NCBI GenBank assembly: GCA_964439955.1
Contig: CAYTPX010000002.1
Span: 62,001-126,000 of the forward strand
DNA length: 64,000 nucleotides
DNA from: UBA1794 sp964439955
Lineage (GTDB): Bacteria; Bacteroidota; Bacteroidia; Bacteroidales; Bacteroidaceae
Reading direction: 5' to 3'
The notes below the pieces were generated by a model. The model saw only the letters and a program-made list of their open reading frames with translations, was not told where the DNA came from and searched no databases. Below are positions 52,364-61,383 of the stretch, in pieces. Both the position numbers and the translations under genes were made by a program. Each line of letters starts with the position of its first letter. The stretch's first letter is position 1.

Positions 52364-52417
52364 CGCAGTTTTTAGCAAAGCAAGGAACAAGAATAATAAA
52401 AACTCGAAACAGATAGA

Positions 52418-54997
52418 ATGCTTGACCAAGACAGAATTTTGAAAGTCAATATAGAAGACGAGATGAAGTCTTCTTATATCGACTACTCGATGTCCGTAAT
52501 CGTCTCTCGTGCGCTTCCCGATGTGCGGGACGGATTCAAACCCGTACACCGCCGCATCCTCTACGGCATGATGCGCATGGGCAATACCCACAGTAACCCC
52601 AAAATGAAGTGCGCCCGCGCCGTGGGTGAAGTGATGGGTAAATACCACCCCCATGGCGACAGTTCGGTCTATATGGCACTGGTCCGTATGGGACAACCTT
52701 GGAGCATGCGTTACTTGTTGGTAGATGGTCAAGGAAACTTCGGCTCGGTAGACGGCGATGCGCCTGCGGCAATGCGTTATACGGAATCCCGCCTGAGCAG
52801 GATGGGTGAGGAGATGATGCAAGACCTTGATAAGGAAACGGTAGACATGGCGCGTAATTTCGATAATACGCTCGATGAACCTACTGTTTTGCCCACGCGG
52901 ATTCCCAATCTGTTGGTCAACGGCGCTACAGGAATTGCCGTCGGCATGGCAACCAACATGCCGCCCCACAATATAGGGGAAGTGGTAGATGCCTGTATCG
53001 CTTACATACGCGACAACGACATCACTACCGACGGGCTGATGCAGCATGTGAAAGCTCCGGATTTTCCTACGGGAGGTTATATTTACGGAATCAAAGGCGT
53101 TCGCGAGGCTTATGAAACAGGCCACGGCCGCGTCATGATGCGTGCCCGCGCCGAAGTAGAACCTGGAGAGGGGCATGACAAAATAGTGGTTACCGAAATC
53201 CCGTACGGGGTAAACAAGCGGGAACTGATAGAACACATAGCTTCTTTGGTAACCGAGAAGAAGATTGACGGGATAAGCAACGTAAATGACGAGAGCGGCC
53301 GCGAGGGAATGCGTATTGTCATCGACGTGAAGCGGGACGCCAATGCCAATATAATCCTGAACAAGCTCTATAAGATGACCGCCTTGCAGTGCGCTTTCAG
53401 CGTGAACAATGTGGCGCTCGTCCATGGGCGGCCTCGGACTTTGAATTTGAAAGACATCATTCAGAATTTCGTCGAGCACCGCCACGAAGTAGTCATCCGC
53501 CGTACGCGTTACCTGCTGCGCAAGGCGGAAGAGCGCAGGCACATCTTGGAAGCCTTGATTGTGGCTTCCGACAACATAGACGAGGTGGTTCGCATCATAA
53601 AGGCGGCCTCGGAAACTAAAGTGGCAATTGCGAATTTGATGGAACGCTTCTCATTTTCAGAAGTCCAGGCTCGTGCCATCGTAGAAATGCGCTTGCGCCA
53701 GCTCACAGGACTGGAACAAGATAAGCTCCGCGGTGAGGCGGAAGAGGTGAGAAAGCAAATCGAGTATTACCACTCCATCCTCTCCGATGATTTGTTATGC
53801 CAACAAGTCATCATAGAGGAGTTGCAGGAAGTGAAAGAAAAATATGGCGATGAACGGCGGACCGAAATCGTCTATTCCTCAGAGGAGTTCAACCCGGAAG
53901 ATTTCTATGCGGATGACCAGATGGTTATTACCATATCGCACATGGGCTACATTAAGCGGACGCCACTCTCAGAATTCCATGCCCAACACCGGGGCGGTGT
54001 CGGTTCGAAAGGAACGGATACGCGCGATGACGACTTTATCGAGAACATTTATCCGGCCACGATGCATAATACCATGCTTTTCTTCACGCAAAAGGGGAAA
54101 TGCTATTGGATGCGCGTGTACGAAATACCGGAGGGAACGAAAAACTCCAAGGGACGTGCCATCCAAAACTTGCTCAACATTGATGCCGACGACAAGGTGA
54201 ATGCTTTTGTCCGCGTGAAGACTCTGAATGATCCGGACTACATCAATAATCATTATATCCTGTTCTGCACAAAACAGGGCATAGTGAAAAAGACTTCCCT
54301 TGAACAGTATTCCCGTCCGCGGCAAAACGGGGTGAATGCCATCACCATACGCGAGGATGATCAGGTAATTGAAGTTCGGATGACAGACGGCACGAATGAA
54401 ATCGTGATAGCCAACCGTAACGGAAGGGCGATCCGCTTTAATGAGCAAACCGTAAGGGAAATGGGTCGCACGGCTACCGGTGTGCGGGGCATGCGTTTAG
54501 ACGAGGACGGAAGTGATGAGGTTGTTGGCATGGTTTGCATCAAGGATTCCCAGAAAGAGAGTATCATGGTTGTCTCCGAACAAGGATACGGGAAGCGTAG
54601 CGATATAGACGATTATCGCATAACCAACCGCGGAGCGAAAGGTGTCAAGACGCTGAACATAACCGAAAAAACGGGGAAACTGGTAGCAATCAAGTGCGTT
54701 ACAGACGAAAACGACTTGATGATTATCAACAAGTCCGGCATCACAATCCGCTTGGCGGTAGACTCTGTCCGGATTATGGGCCGGGCTACCCAAGGAGTGC
54801 GCCTGATTAATCTGGAAAAGCGGGGAGACCGCATAGCTTCTGTGTGCAAGGTTTTGCATGAAAGCGAAGAGGAAATCAAGGAAGGGGAGGCTACGGAGTT
54901 GCCTGTGGGCGAGGCGTTTTCGAACGAAACTCCCATAGGAACGACCGACGAACCTCGCGACATTATAAACGAAAATGAATCCCAAAACGATAACTAA
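52418..54997 (+). CDS. gyrA: DNA gyrase subunit A
   Basis: Breakage-reunion subunit of gyrase. The 859 residues start MLDQDRILKVNIEDEMKSSY; the active-site Tyr is in APAAMRYTESRL near residue 122; the C-terminal beta-pinwheel repeats follow. The quinolone-determining segment reads KYHPHGDSSVYMALVRMGQ: Ser is kept at the E. coli 83 position, while the Asp87 position is Met. The GyrA box reads QHRGGVGSKG, a variant of QRRGGKG. An acidic Glu-rich tail closes the protein. A TPR protein gene follows after 14 nt. Confidence 0.97.
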   Translation: MLDQDRILKVNIEDEMKSSYIDYSMSVIVSRALPDVRDGFKPVHRRILYGMMRMGNTHSNPKMKCARAVGEVMGKYHPHGDSSVYMALVRMGQPWSMRYLLVDGQGNFGSVDGDAPAAMRYTESRLSRMGEEMMQDLDKETVDMARNFDNTLDEPTVLPTRIPNLLVNGATGIAVGMATNMPPHNIGEVVDACIAYIRDNDITTDGLMQHVKAPDFPTGGYIYGIKGVREAYETGHGRVMMRARAEVEPGEGHDKIVVTEIPYGVNKRELIEHIASLVTEKKIDGISNVNDESGREGMRIVIDVKRDANANIILNKLYKMTALQCAFSVNNVALVHGRPRTLNLKDIIQNFVEHRHEVVIRRTRYLLRKAEERRHILEALIVASDNIDEVVRIIKAASETKVAIANLMERFSFSEVQARAIVEMRLRQLTGLEQDKLRGEAEEVRKQIEYYHSILSDDLLCQQVIIEELQEVKEKYGDERRTEIVYSSEEFNPEDFYADDQMVITISHMGYIKRTPLSEFHAQHRGGVGSKGTDTRDDDFIENIYPATMHNTMLFFTQKGKCYWMRVYEIPEGTKNSKGRAIQNLLNIDADDKVNAFVRVKTLNDPDYINNHYILFCTKQGIVKKTSLEQYSRPRQNGVNAITIREDDQVIEVRMTDGTNEIVIANRNGRAIRFNEQTVREMGRTATGVRGMRLDEDGSDEVVGMVCIKDSQKESIMVVSEQGYGKRSDIDDYRITNRGAKGVKTLNITEKTGKLVAIKCVTDENDLMIINKSGITIRLAVDSVRIMGRATQGVRLINLEKRGDRIASVCKVLHESEEEIKEGEATELPVGEAFSNETPIGTTDEPRDIINENESQNDN

Positions 54998-55011
54998 TAA
55001 AGTATTGAGTT

Positions 55012-56262
55012 ATGATGAGACATTGTGCTTTAGCTTTAAGTCTGCTGCTCGTTGCTGGAACGGCTTTCGGGCAGAAATCAAACGTGAAGATAGCGAAGTC
55101 TGCTTTAGGTGAGGAGAATCCTAATTTTGACGAAGCCTTTGCAGCAATCAATGCGGCGATGCAAGATCCGACGACAATGGACGATCCGGAGACCTACGAT
55201 ATTGCCGGGAAATTGTATAAGAAGGTTTATGAAGTCGAAGGCTTGAAAGCCGCCGGAGGCCATGCGTATGATACAGTAAAGCTGTATAACAGCACGCTGG
55301 AGATGTTCAAATATTACCAGATGTGCGACGAGAAAGCCCAACTTCCTGATGAGAAAGGAAAAATCCGGAAGAACAAATGGCGTGAAGACAATCGGACGGA
55401 CATGCTGAAGTACCACGGCCAGTTGTTCAATGCCGGGGCAGTTTACTACCTGATGGCTAAGCGGGATTACAAGAATGCGGTCTATTTCTTGGGCTACTAT
55501 CTTGATGCTGCCGAATTCCCGATGCTCAAGGATCTTAATTTGCTGACCGACAGTGCTAAGAGCGTTACTGCTTTCTATGCTTCATATGCCGCTTATTCGG
55601 CAGAGGATTATCCCAATGTAATCAAGTATGGGCAGATTGCGCTCAACAGCCCGAATGAGTCAGACGTGAATACGACTTACGAGATCATGACCCGCGCCTA
55701 TCGTGAGGAGAATGACACGGTGAATTGGATAGGTATGCTGCAAGAGAGCATCAAACGGAATCCCGCGTCGGAAAATAACATGGTGCAGCTGATCAACTAC
55801 TACAGCGAGAAAGGACAGAATGACGAAGCCATCAAGTTTGCCGACCAGCTCATAGAGAGTGACCCTACCAACGACTACAGTTACTTCATCAAGGGTTATC
55901 TGTTCCAGAACCTCAACCGGACGGAGGAAGCCACGGAGTTATACAAGAAGGCGATTGAAATTAATCCGAACAACGAGGCGTATTATTCAAACCTCGGGAC
56001 GTGTTACATCGCAATCGCACAGGAATTGGACGCCAATGCAGAGTATGGGTCGGACGACTACAAGGACCAACAGAAGATTATCATGCAGAACTATATGTGG
56101 GCTCGCGAGAATTTCGAGAAAGTCCGTGAGCTGGCTCCGGATAAGGAAGACCTTTGGGTAGCCCCCCTTTACCGCATCTATTACAAATTGGGCATCCGTC
56201 AGGGTGAAGACTTCCAGATGTTGGAGAAAAAGATGGCAGAACGCGAAGGTATCGCGCAATAG
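55012..56262 (+). CDS. Exported TPR-repeat protein
   Basis: A 416-residue protein with a signal peptide (MMRHCALALSLLLVAGTAFG) and helical repeats; the clearest TPRs are NDEAIKFADQLIESDPTNDY and TEEATELYKKAIEINPNNEA. Such proteins act as scaffolds in the periplasm. It has no enzymatic motif. Located after gyrA with a 14-nt gap, so probably cotranscribed. Downstream is a perfect terminator. Confidence 0.85.
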   Translation: MMRHCALALSLLLVAGTAFGQKSNVKIAKSALGEENPNFDEAFAAINAAMQDPTTMDDPETYDIAGKLYKKVYEVEGLKAAGGHAYDTVKLYNSTLEMFKYYQMCDEKAQLPDEKGKIRKNKWREDNRTDMLKYHGQLFNAGAVYYLMAKRDYKNAVYFLGYYLDAAEFPMLKDLNLLTDSAKSVTAFYASYAAYSAEDYPNVIKYGQIALNSPNESDVNTTYEIMTRAYREENDTVNWIGMLQESIKRNPASENNMVQLINYYSEKGQNDEAIKFADQLIESDPTNDYSYFIKGYLFQNLNRTEEATELYKKAIEINPNNEAYYSNLGTCYIAIAQELDANAEYGSDDYKDQQKIIMQNYMWARENFEKVRELAPDKEDLWVAPLYRIYYKLGIRQGEDFQMLEKKMAEREGIAQ

Positions 56263-56290
56263 TAATTCACACAATAATCTAACTTAACCA

Positions 56291-56338
56291 AGAAGGAAAC
56301 CGGGGAAGCCCCAGATGGGGCTTCCCCGGTTTCCTTCT
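56291..56338. terminator. Perfect 22-bp bidirectional terminator
   Basis: Arms 56291-56312 and 56317-56338 pair without mismatch around loop AGAT. It lies between the convergent TPR and mscS genes. The outer ends are A/G-rich and T/C-rich; no long U tract is present. Confidence 0.85.
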
Positions 56339-56409
56339 GTTCGCCTGCCAAACGTCCATCCGGACAAGGGTATGGGTGTTTTTCTGCTTAGGAACGGCGG
56401 GATGTATCC

Positions 56410-57666
56410 TTATAAGCCCTCCCTTCCTCCCGCCCCAATGGCTTTCCCTATGCTGTAAAGGTCGGTCGAAGAGGGCTGTTGATAGATTTGCAGCCTAAAC
56501 TCGGGGGCGAGCGCCACGATGGGTTCCATGATATCAGACACCCAATCTTCGAAACGTTCCCATTGTGTCTCGTTGATGAAAAGGAGGATTTCCAAGGGGA
56601 CTCCCTGCGGAGTGTGCGGCAATTCGCGCACTACGAAGAAGCGGTCTTTGGTGCGTGCCATGGGATGATGGCCAAGGTAATGCTGGAGATAGTGGCGAAA
56701 GAGCGTCAAGTTCACGACCCTGTCGGGGAAGCAACGCAAGTCCGTAGCTTCAGGCTTTAGCTCCGGCAAGCCGGAAATCAAGGGGAAGGCGGGCAAGTCC
56801 CTTGCCTCTTCCAATGTGAGCAACTGTATGCTCCGTATATCGATGTAGAGGACTTGCGCCATTCGCCTGCTGCCCCCTTCTTTCATGTAGCGCCAGTTCT
56901 GGAATGGTTCGTCCACCAAAAGATGGGGAGGTATCGTAAGAATTGTTTGGTCGAAATTGCGCACTTTCACCGTGTTTAGGTTGATGTCCTCGACCGTGCC
57001 GTTGATTCCGTGTTTGCTCACCGTAATCCAGTCACCCGGCCGCAGCATGTCGTGGGCGGAAAGTTGTATCCCAGAGATGAAATTAACAAGCGTGTCCTTA
57101 AAAATCAAGGATACAACGGCGGCCGAAGCACCCAGTCCTGCAAGCAGGTGGAACGGGGAACGGTCGAGGAGGATGCTGATGATGACAATCGTGGTTATGA
57201 CATAAATCAGCAGGTTCACCACTTGCAGCAGCCCTTTGATAGGCTTGTCGCGCAGTTTGTCGAAGGTGTCCCAAACGTTATAGGCGGTCTTCACGACGGA
57301 AGTCCCCAGGAACATGAATGCGACCGACAAGTAGATGCGGCAAGCCATGTCAATCCATCCCGGCAGGGCATCGTGGGTCGAAAGGACAGGCACCAGATGG
57401 TAGAGGATGAAGGGGGGCAGCAAGCGGCAAAGACTCTTGAGCACCCGCGGGTTGAGCAACAGGTCGTCCCATTTGGTAGGCGTATGGCTAATGGCTTTCA
57501 ATATTAGGGGAACGACATACCGGTTGGCAAGCCAAGTGATGGCTATGGAGAGCAACAGGGCGATAAGCAGGGCAAGGTAATTGTCGAGTACCGTGCTTGA
57601 CTGTTCAGACAAGCCCATCTGGAGCAGCCAGCCGTCTATCCATTTCAGAAACTTTTGCATAGGCAT
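56410..57666 (-). CDS. MscS-type mechanosensitive channel (YbdG-like)
   Basis: Membrane channel for hypo-osmotic shock. 418 residues with several membrane segments near the N-terminus (ALLIALLLSIAITWLANRYVV, FILYHLV, VVNLLIYVITTIVIISILL), then the pore helix LLAGLGASAAVVSLIFKDTLVNFISGI and the beta domain PGDWITV...GTVEDINLNTVKVRNFDQT. The extra N-terminal helices and the long C-terminal region (DLRCFPDRVVNLTLFRHYLQHY) fit YbdG. The leader holds a repeat array. Confidence 0.92.
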   Translation of the reverse strand: MPMQKFLKWIDGWLLQMGLSEQSSTVLDNYLALLIALLLSIAITWLANRYVVPLILKAISHTPTKWDDLLLNPRVLKSLCRLLPPFILYHLVPVLSTHDALPGWIDMACRIYLSVAFMFLGTSVVKTAYNVWDTFDKLRDKPIKGLLQVVNLLIYVITTIVIISILLDRSPFHLLAGLGASAAVVSLIFKDTLVNFISGIQLSAHDMLRPGDWITVSKHGINGTVEDINLNTVKVRNFDQTILTIPPHLLVDEPFQNWRYMKEGGSRRMAQVLYIDIRSIQLLTLEEARDLPAFPLISGLPELKPEATDLRCFPDRVVNLTLFRHYLQHYLGHHPMARTKDRFFVVRELPHTPQGVPLEILLFINETQWERFEDWVSDIMEPIVALAPEFRLQIYQQPSSTDLYSIGKAIGAGGREGL

Positions 57667-57680
57667 TCATAAAAAGTAGC

Positions 57681-57746
57681 GTGGCTTTTGCGGAAAACCG
57701 CCACGGCTTTTTCCCGGGGGCGGGAAGGCTTTTCCGCATAAGCCGC
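57681..57746. repeat. Degenerate 22-nt tandem array (locus 7)
   Basis: Three units at 57681, 57703 and 57725, each with GGCTTTT at the same offset (GTGGCTTTTGCGG, ACGGCTTTTTCCCGG, AAGGCTTTTCCGC): the clearest 22-nt register in the window. It fills the spacer between the ATPase stop and the mscS start, both on the minus strand. Confidence 0.85.
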
Positions 57747-57751
57747 GGCGG

Positions 57752-60499
57752 TTATCTTGTAATAAGCCGTTTCAGTTCGCCGATTATCAGTACCGGTGAG
57801 GTGTAAAGCAGGAGCAACCCCCAGTCTTTTGCGGCAAGCGGGGTGACATTGAACATCTGCCCTCCAAGCGAAACGATGGCCATTTGCCCCAAAAGTATCA
57901 GCACGGCCACCGACAAGAAAGCCTTGCTATGGGCCAAGTTGCTGAACGCGCTGCCCCGCGTATGGAAGGCTTTGGCGTTAAACATGTTCCAAAACTGGAG
58001 AAACACGAAGAAGGTGAAGAACATCGACAACTCTTTTGCCGTCAACTCGTTGTGCCCTTGGCCGAAGTCGAGGAACGAACGGAGGAAATCGGCAAAGGAG
58101 AAAGCCGCCATCGTAGGCACGTCGTAATGTTTGAAATATTGGAGCAACCCGAAAAGCAATACCACAAAGACGAGACCCGTGCCTAAAATGATGCGGCGCA
58201 TGGGAGGGGTTATGATGAACGACTCCGGGTTGCGCGGTTTCTCCTTCATCACCCGTTCGGAGGGGGGCAGCGAAGCCAAGGCCATTGCAGCGAAAGTGTC
58301 CATGATGAGGTTCACCCACAGCATTTGGGTCACGGTGAGCGGGCTTTCCGTGCCCAGGAATGCGCCGATGAGCACAATGAGGCACGCCACCACGTTGATG
58401 GTCATCTGGAAAACGATGAAGCGCTGTATGTTCTGGTAGAGGGAGCGCCCCCACATGACTGCCCGCGTGATGCTGGCGAAGGAGTTGTCGATGATCGTGA
58501 TGGCACTGGCCTCCTTGGCAACCGACGTGCCGTCACCCATCGAAAGCCCTATGTGGGCGGCCTTCAAGGCCGGCGCGTCGTTTGTCCCGTCGCCCGTGAC
58601 GGCCACTACCTCTCCCCGCTCTTGCAGGGCTTTCACCAGGCGCTGCTTGTCCATGGGGCGTGCGCGGCTCATGATGCGCAGGTCGCCTACGCGCTCGAGC
58701 ACTTCGTCGTCGGGCAATGCGGCGAACTCCGGCCCGGTGATGATGCTGCGTCCCGTGGCCGATTCATCCCAGATTCCTATCTGGCGGCCTATCTCCTTGG
58801 CCGTGCCCGGGGTGTCGCCGGTAACGATTTTCACCTGTATCCCTGCCTCAAGGCAGCTTGCCACGGCGGCGGGGACGTCGCCGCGGACAGGGTCGGAGAT
58901 GGACACTATGCCGAGGAAGCACAAGTCGTCCCGGTTGATCCTGCCGTTGGAAAACGCTTCTTCGCCTTCCGCCATGGTGCGGTATGCGAAGCCCAATGTG
59001 CGCATGGCTTGGTTCTGGTAAGCCAAGAGTTGCCGCTCAATTTCTTGTCTATGCGGGGCGGACGGTTGCTCGCCTTGGGAGGTGCGCATTGTGGTGCAGA
59101 GGCTGAAAATGATTTCCGGGGCGCCTTTGACGTATAGGATGCGCTTTTTCAGGATGGGTGATTCCACTATGGTGGCCATGTACTTGCGTTCGGTCGAAAA
59201 GGTCAATTGGTCCACTACGGGGCATTCGCCGCGCACGGCAGAATAGTCTACGCCCTGTCCGCGTAACCACAGCAGCAATGCGCCTTCCGTGGGGTTGCCG
59301 AGCACGGAGGGGCGGCTCTTGTCCGATTCGTCAAGGTAGGCCGTGGAGTTTACGGCAATACTTTCTGCCAAGAGGCGGGCTGGCATCCCTTTTGCGCCCT
59401 CCAGCTTCTGCCCGTTGCCAAGAGGGAAGAAGTTGGTTTCATGGATGCGCATCTGGTTTTCGGTAAGTGTCCCGGTCTTGTCCGTGCAAATAACCGAGCA
59501 TGCCCCCATTGTTTCGCAGGCATGCATCTTGCGCACCAGATTATTTGTGGCCAACATTCGCTTCATACTTAAAGCCAAACTCAAAGTAACGCTCATCGGA
59601 AGTCCTTCGGGCACTGCGACTACGATGACCGTGACTGCTATCATGGCCGTCTGGAGCAGGTATCCTGTAAAATCAATCCAGTGGAGCGTTGGTTCGGCAT
59701 TGCCGCTATGGAAATAAACGAATACGCGCCCTATGACAATGAGGGCGGCAATGGCGTAACTGGCCTTGGTGATGAAATTGCCCAAGCCGTCCAATTGCCT
59801 GTTGAGGGGTGTTTTTATGGAATTGTCTATTTGGGAACCTTGGTAAACCTTGCCATACTCTGTGGCGTCGCCTACAAGCGTTACCCTCATAATGCCATGC
59901 CCGTCGGCCACGGTAGTTCCCTTCATCACTTGGTCTGACGGGTAAGTTGCGTCTTTGTCGAAGTCTTCCTTGCGGGTGGTCTTGCCGGTCATCGGCTCCC
60001 CGGTGAGGGTCGATTCGTTTACTTGCAGGGAAACGGCTTCCAGCAGTTGCCCGTCGGCAGGGATTTCTTCGCCGGCCTCCAGCAAGGCAATATCGCCTAC
60101 GACGACCTCCCTGCGGGGAATTTGGCAGACATTGCCGCCACGGATTACTTTGACCTGCGTGTCGTCATTTACTTGGTTGAGGATCTCGAATTTCTTATTT
60201 GCGGAGAGTTCGAACCAAAAGCCCACACAAGTGGCCAGAAGGACTGCGAGCAGGATTCCGGCCGGCTCGAAGAAGACACTCCCGTCCTTCCCTTCGCCGA
60301 AGAATTCATAGAACGCTACACCTACGGACAGGAGCAGGGCGACCAGGAGAATGATGATGATCGGGTCAGTGAACTTCTCCAGAAATAATTTCCATATAGG
60401 TGTCTTTTCGGGTGGAGTCAGCACGTTCCCGCCATGTTGGCGACGGCTTTCGAGTACTTCTTCCGGGGTTAATCCGGTGTAGTGCTTCTGTTGTTCCAT
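57752..60499 (-). CDS. P-type ATPase, calcium-translocating type
   Basis: Cation pump of the P2 (SERCA/PMCA-like) group. The 915 residues show the phosphorylation site ICTDKTGTLTENQM near residue 340, actuator motif VNESTLTGEPM, membrane ion site VVAVPEGLPMSVTLSLALS in TM4, and hinge VAVTGDGTNDAPALKAAHIGLSMG. A single calcium site of the PMCA type is likely from PEGLP; the true ion is not proven. No calmodulin-like tail. Followed by mscS on the same strand. Confidence 0.9.
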   Translation of the reverse strand: MEQQKHYTGLTPEEVLESRRQHGGNVLTPPEKTPIWKLFLEKFTDPIIIILLVALLLSVGVAFYEFFGEGKDGSVFFEPAGILLAVLLATCVGFWFELSANKKFEILNQVNDDTQVKVIRGGNVCQIPRREVVVGDIALLEAGEEIPADGQLLEAVSLQVNESTLTGEPMTGKTTRKEDFDKDATYPSDQVMKGTTVADGHGIMRVTLVGDATEYGKVYQGSQIDNSIKTPLNRQLDGLGNFITKASYAIAALIVIGRVFVYFHSGNAEPTLHWIDFTGYLLQTAMIAVTVIVVAVPEGLPMSVTLSLALSMKRMLATNNLVRKMHACETMGACSVICTDKTGTLTENQMRIHETNFFPLGNGQKLEGAKGMPARLLAESIAVNSTAYLDESDKSRPSVLGNPTEGALLLWLRGQGVDYSAVRGECPVVDQLTFSTERKYMATIVESPILKKRILYVKGAPEIIFSLCTTMRTSQGEQPSAPHRQEIERQLLAYQNQAMRTLGFAYRTMAEGEEAFSNGRINRDDLCFLGIVSISDPVRGDVPAAVASCLEAGIQVKIVTGDTPGTAKEIGRQIGIWDESATGRSIITGPEFAALPDDEVLERVGDLRIMSRARPMDKQRLVKALQERGEVVAVTGDGTNDAPALKAAHIGLSMGDGTSVAKEASAITIIDNSFASITRAVMWGRSLYQNIQRFIVFQMTINVVACLIVLIGAFLGTESPLTVTQMLWVNLIMDTFAAMALASLPPSERVMKEKPRNPESFIITPPMRRIILGTGLVFVVLLFGLLQYFKHYDVPTMAAFSFADFLRSFLDFGQGHNELTAKELSMFFTFFVFLQFWNMFNAKAFHTRGSAFSNLAHSKAFLSVAVLILLGQMAIVSLGGQMFNVTPLAAKDWGLLLLYTSPVLIIGELKRLITR

Positions 60500-60548
60500 G
60501 TGAAATAAGGGGGATTGTTTGTAGGTTGGTTATGGCTTTGTTGTCTTG

Positions 60549-60630
60549 TGGCGCTTCTTCCGCTTGCAACTGCCGCGGTTTTCCGGTAAAAGCCGCGGTA
60601 TTTTCCCGGAAAAGCCTTGGCGCTTTTTCC
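60549..60630. repeat. Degenerate 22-nt tandem array (locus 8)
   Basis: TTTTCC cores at 60579, 60601 and 60625 (spacing 22 and 24), with GCCGCGGT repeated at 60572 and 60592 and a related GGCGCTTCTTCCGC block just before. It fills the spacer between the nucleotidyltransferase stop codon and the ATPase start. Confidence 0.75.
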
Positions 60631-61383
60631 TCATCCCGCCATGAGTCGGGCGAGGAAAGAGGGGGCTTGCCGCAAGGTTTCCGGTTTCCCGACGTCCAAC
60701 AGGCGGAGGCCTTCCTTCACGCAGGCGCGCAGGGGGAAACGTGCGGCCATGCGCAGGTAGAAATCGACGATGGGGAATCGTTCCGGTTCCGCTTGCAGGC
60801 AGGGGAAAAGCACGGGGTCGAGGAGATGGATTCCGGCAAAGGCGAAGCGGTGGCAGCGGTCGGGATTGAAACCGGGGCGGGGGGATTTTACCTCGCCGGT
60901 CCGCAGGTCTGTCCATCCGGCTAGGAGCATGTCGTCGTCGAAAAGCAAGTAGCGTGTGGTTTCCCGCTCGCTCACGAGAAGTGTGGCCGCATCGCCTTCC
61001 TTGTGGCTGCGGGCGAATTCGCCCAAGTCCACGTTGCTCAAAATATCGATATTATGGAGGAGCACAGGCCCTTCCTGCCGGCCTCTTGCGAGGAAAGGCA
61101 GGGCATGACGGACGCCTCCCCCCGTGTCGCGCAAAAGGTCTTGCTCGTCGGACAGGTGTATGTCCAAGCCAAAGTTCCCGTTTTCCTCGAGGAAACGGAT
61201 GATTTGCCCGGCGTGGTGGTGTATGTTGATGGTAATGTCGGTAAACCCGGATGCCTTCAGTTTGAGCAACTGGTATTCCAGCAGCGGCGTGCCGCCTATG
61301 GACACCAGTGCTTTGGGCATGCGCTCAGTCAAAGGGAGCAGGCGGGTCCCGAGCCCGGCGGCAAAAATCATGACTTTGTTCAT
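60631..61383 (-). CDS. Sugar-1-phosphate nucleotidyltransferase, MurU-like
   Basis: Nucleotidyltransferase resembling MurU, which makes UDP-MurNAc from MurNAc-1-phosphate. From ATG 61383 there are 250 residues beginning MNKVMIFAAGLGTRLLPLTE (nucleotide-binding loop), then MPKALVSIGGTPLLEYQLL, TDITINIHHHAGQI, RDTGGGVRHALPFL and the metal Asp in LLHNIDILS. The start overlaps the kinase stop as ATGA. With an AmgK-like kinase as partner, salvage of cell-wall amino sugars is the best guess; a heptose or mannose enzyme is the main alternative. Confidence 0.82.
   Translation of the reverse strand: MNKVMIFAAGLGTRLLPLTERMPKALVSIGGTPLLEYQLLKLKASGFTDITINIHHHAGQIIRFLEENGNFGLDIHLSDEQDLLRDTGGGVRHALPFLARGRQEGPVLLHNIDILSNVDLGEFARSHKEGDAATLLVSERETTRYLLFDDDMLLAGWTDLRTGEVKSPRPGFNPDRCHRFAFAGIHLLDPVLFPCLQAEPERFPIVDFYLRMAARFPLRACVKEGLRLLDVGKPETLRQAPSFLARLMAG

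Noticed and set aside
52253..53542. Long minus-strand open frame (429 codons) opposite gyrA
   Set aside because: Antisense shadow: gyrA on the plus strand is unmistakable, and the frame shows no family motifs and no promoter.
57752..60499. Potassium or sodium pump in place of a calcium ATPase
   Set aside because: The PEGLP membrane motif and overall layout fit the calcium group better, though the ion cannot be proven from sequence.
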